Origin: Calditrichaceae bacterium
GTDB taxonomy: Bacteria > Calditrichota > Calditrichia > Calditrichales > Calditrichaceae
DNA length: 5,926 nt
Assembly: GCA_024763405.1 (NCBI GenBank)
Contig: JANTFQ010000156.1
Coordinates: forward strand, 1-5,926
Direction: 5' to 3'
The notes under the pieces are model-generated. The model did no database searches. It was given only the letters and a program-made list of their open reading frames with translations, and was not told the origin of the DNA. Below, piece by piece: positions 5,297 to 5,926 of this stretch. A program made the translations under genes and the position numbers. Positions within the stretch are counted from its first letter, which is position 1. Every line of letters begins with the position of its first letter.

Positions 5297-5926
5297 TTAC
5301 GAGCGCTGCCCGGATATAAATTGTTCCACCAATTCTACATCTTCCTGAGAACCGAGAAACAGAGGTACACGCTGGTGAATTCCCGTCGGCTGCACATCAA
5401 GAATGCGCTGTATACCGGTGGTTGCCTTCCCTCCGGCTTGTTCGACAATAAAGGCCATCGGGTTCGCCTCATATCCCAAACGTAGTTTGCCGTTTGGCGC
5501 CGTGGCGCTGGCCGGATACAGAAAAATACCGCCATATAACAGATTCCGGTGCACATCGGCCACCATGGAGCCGATATAGCGGGAATTCATCGGCCGGTTT
5601 GTGGGCGGATCGATCTGTTTAACATAATGAATATAATTCTTTACTTCCGGTTTCCAGTAGTCAAAATTACTTTCGTTTACGCTGTAAATTTTTCCTTTTT
5701 TGGGAATTTTAATATTGGGATGCGACAAAATAAACTCGCCATAGCTGGGATCCAGGGTAAATCCATGTACCCCGTTTCCGGTCGTGTAGACCAGCATGGT
5801 GCTGGAACCGTAAATAACATATCCGGCGCAAACCTGATCGCGGCCGGGCTGGAGGCAATCTTTTTCCGTTCCGGGGCGTCCGTCCGGTGTGATGCGGCTG
5901 TATATGGAAAAAATTGTTCCCACACT
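5297..5926 (-). CDS. fbp: Fructose-1,6-bisphosphatase class I, C-terminal 209 residues (5' end beyond the right edge)
   Basis: This cytoplasmic gluconeogenic enzyme hydrolyses fructose-1,6-bisphosphate to fructose-6-phosphate. The visible part opens with SVGTIFSIYSR, the stretch that in the family directly follows the metal-binding DPLDGSSN motif, so that motif and about 120 N-terminal residues lie outside the window. Recognisable in order are GYVIYGSSTMLVYTTGNGVH (35-54), YSVNESNFDYW (81-91), NRPMNSRYIGSMVADVHRNL (110-129, with the Arg that in homologues reaches a neighbouring active site), GGIFLYP (132-138), GKLRLGYEANPMAF (146-159, with the substrate Lys and metal Glu) and EQAGGKAT (162-169). 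The GTG at 5923 is an internal valine codon, not the start. A 3' hairpin and a strong terminator follow. Orientation and class are clear. Confidence 0.96.
   Translation of the reverse strand, partial: SVGTIFSIYSRITPDGRPGTEKDCLQPGRDQVCAGYVIYGSSTMLVYTTGNGVHGFTLDPSYGEFILSHPNIKIPKKGKIYSVNESNFDYWKPEVKNYIHYVKQIDPPTNRPMNSRYIGSMVADVHRNLLYGGIFLYPASATAPNGKLRLGYEANPMAFIVEQAGGKATTGIQRILDVQPTGIHQRVPLFLGSQEDVELVEQFISGQRS

Noticed and set aside
5921..5923. GTG as a start codon of a short fbp
   Set aside because: The codon is the internal Val of the SVGTIFSIY stretch, and the preceding in-frame codon is also family-consistent. The gene is cut by the window edge.
5335..5925. Two minus-strand open frames (5335-5556 and 5677-5925) out of frame with fbp
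   Set aside because: They lie within the fbp gene, whose frame matches the family throughout.

Overview
This window is a compact bacterial chromosome segment in which every supported gene lies on the minus strand. In transcription order (right to left) they are: the 3' part of a class I fructose-1,6-bisphosphatase gene, asparaginyl-tRNA synthetase (asnS), a TIGR00725/LOG-like nucleotide-fold protein, an acylphosphatase, an exported GWxTD-domain protein, adenine phosphoribosyltransferase (apt), a tRNA-Arg with anticodon CCT, a membrane-anchored TPR protein, and the 5' part of an acetylornithine aminotransferase-type gene (argD) that runs off the left edge.

The organism is probably a member of the FCB group or a neighbouring lineage such as Calditrichota or Ignavibacteriota. 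This is inference. It rests on the GWxTD-domain protein, a family I associate with such phyla, on a promoter before the tRNA that fits the Bacteroidota pattern (TTTG, 20 bases, TAAATTTG), on weak or missing Shine-Dalgarno sequences at some starts, and on a tRNA without an encoded CCA. No marker gene fixes the genus.

Layout. Positions 5297-5926 hold the fbp fragment. Positions 5055-5296 are the only sizeable non-coding gap; it holds a long hairpin, a perfect 12-base palindrome, a strong intrinsic terminator and a possible asnS promoter. From 5054 leftwards, asnS and the LOG-like gene are 11 bases apart. A 101-base spacer with an imperfect inverted repeat follows. Then come the acylphosphatase, GWxTD and apt genes, with gaps of 16 and 23 bases, so probably one transcript. 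The tRNA-Arg has its own likely promoter, and the TPR gene follows 67 bases after it. The argD start lies one base after the TPR stop.

Most genes are housekeeping: gluconeogenesis, Asn-tRNA charging, purine salvage and arginine biosynthesis. The less characterised members are the GWxTD protein, the LOG-like protein with altered motif residues, and the TPR protein. I see no mobile element, CRISPR array, toxin-antitoxin pair or defence system, and nothing that amounts to a new multi-gene system.
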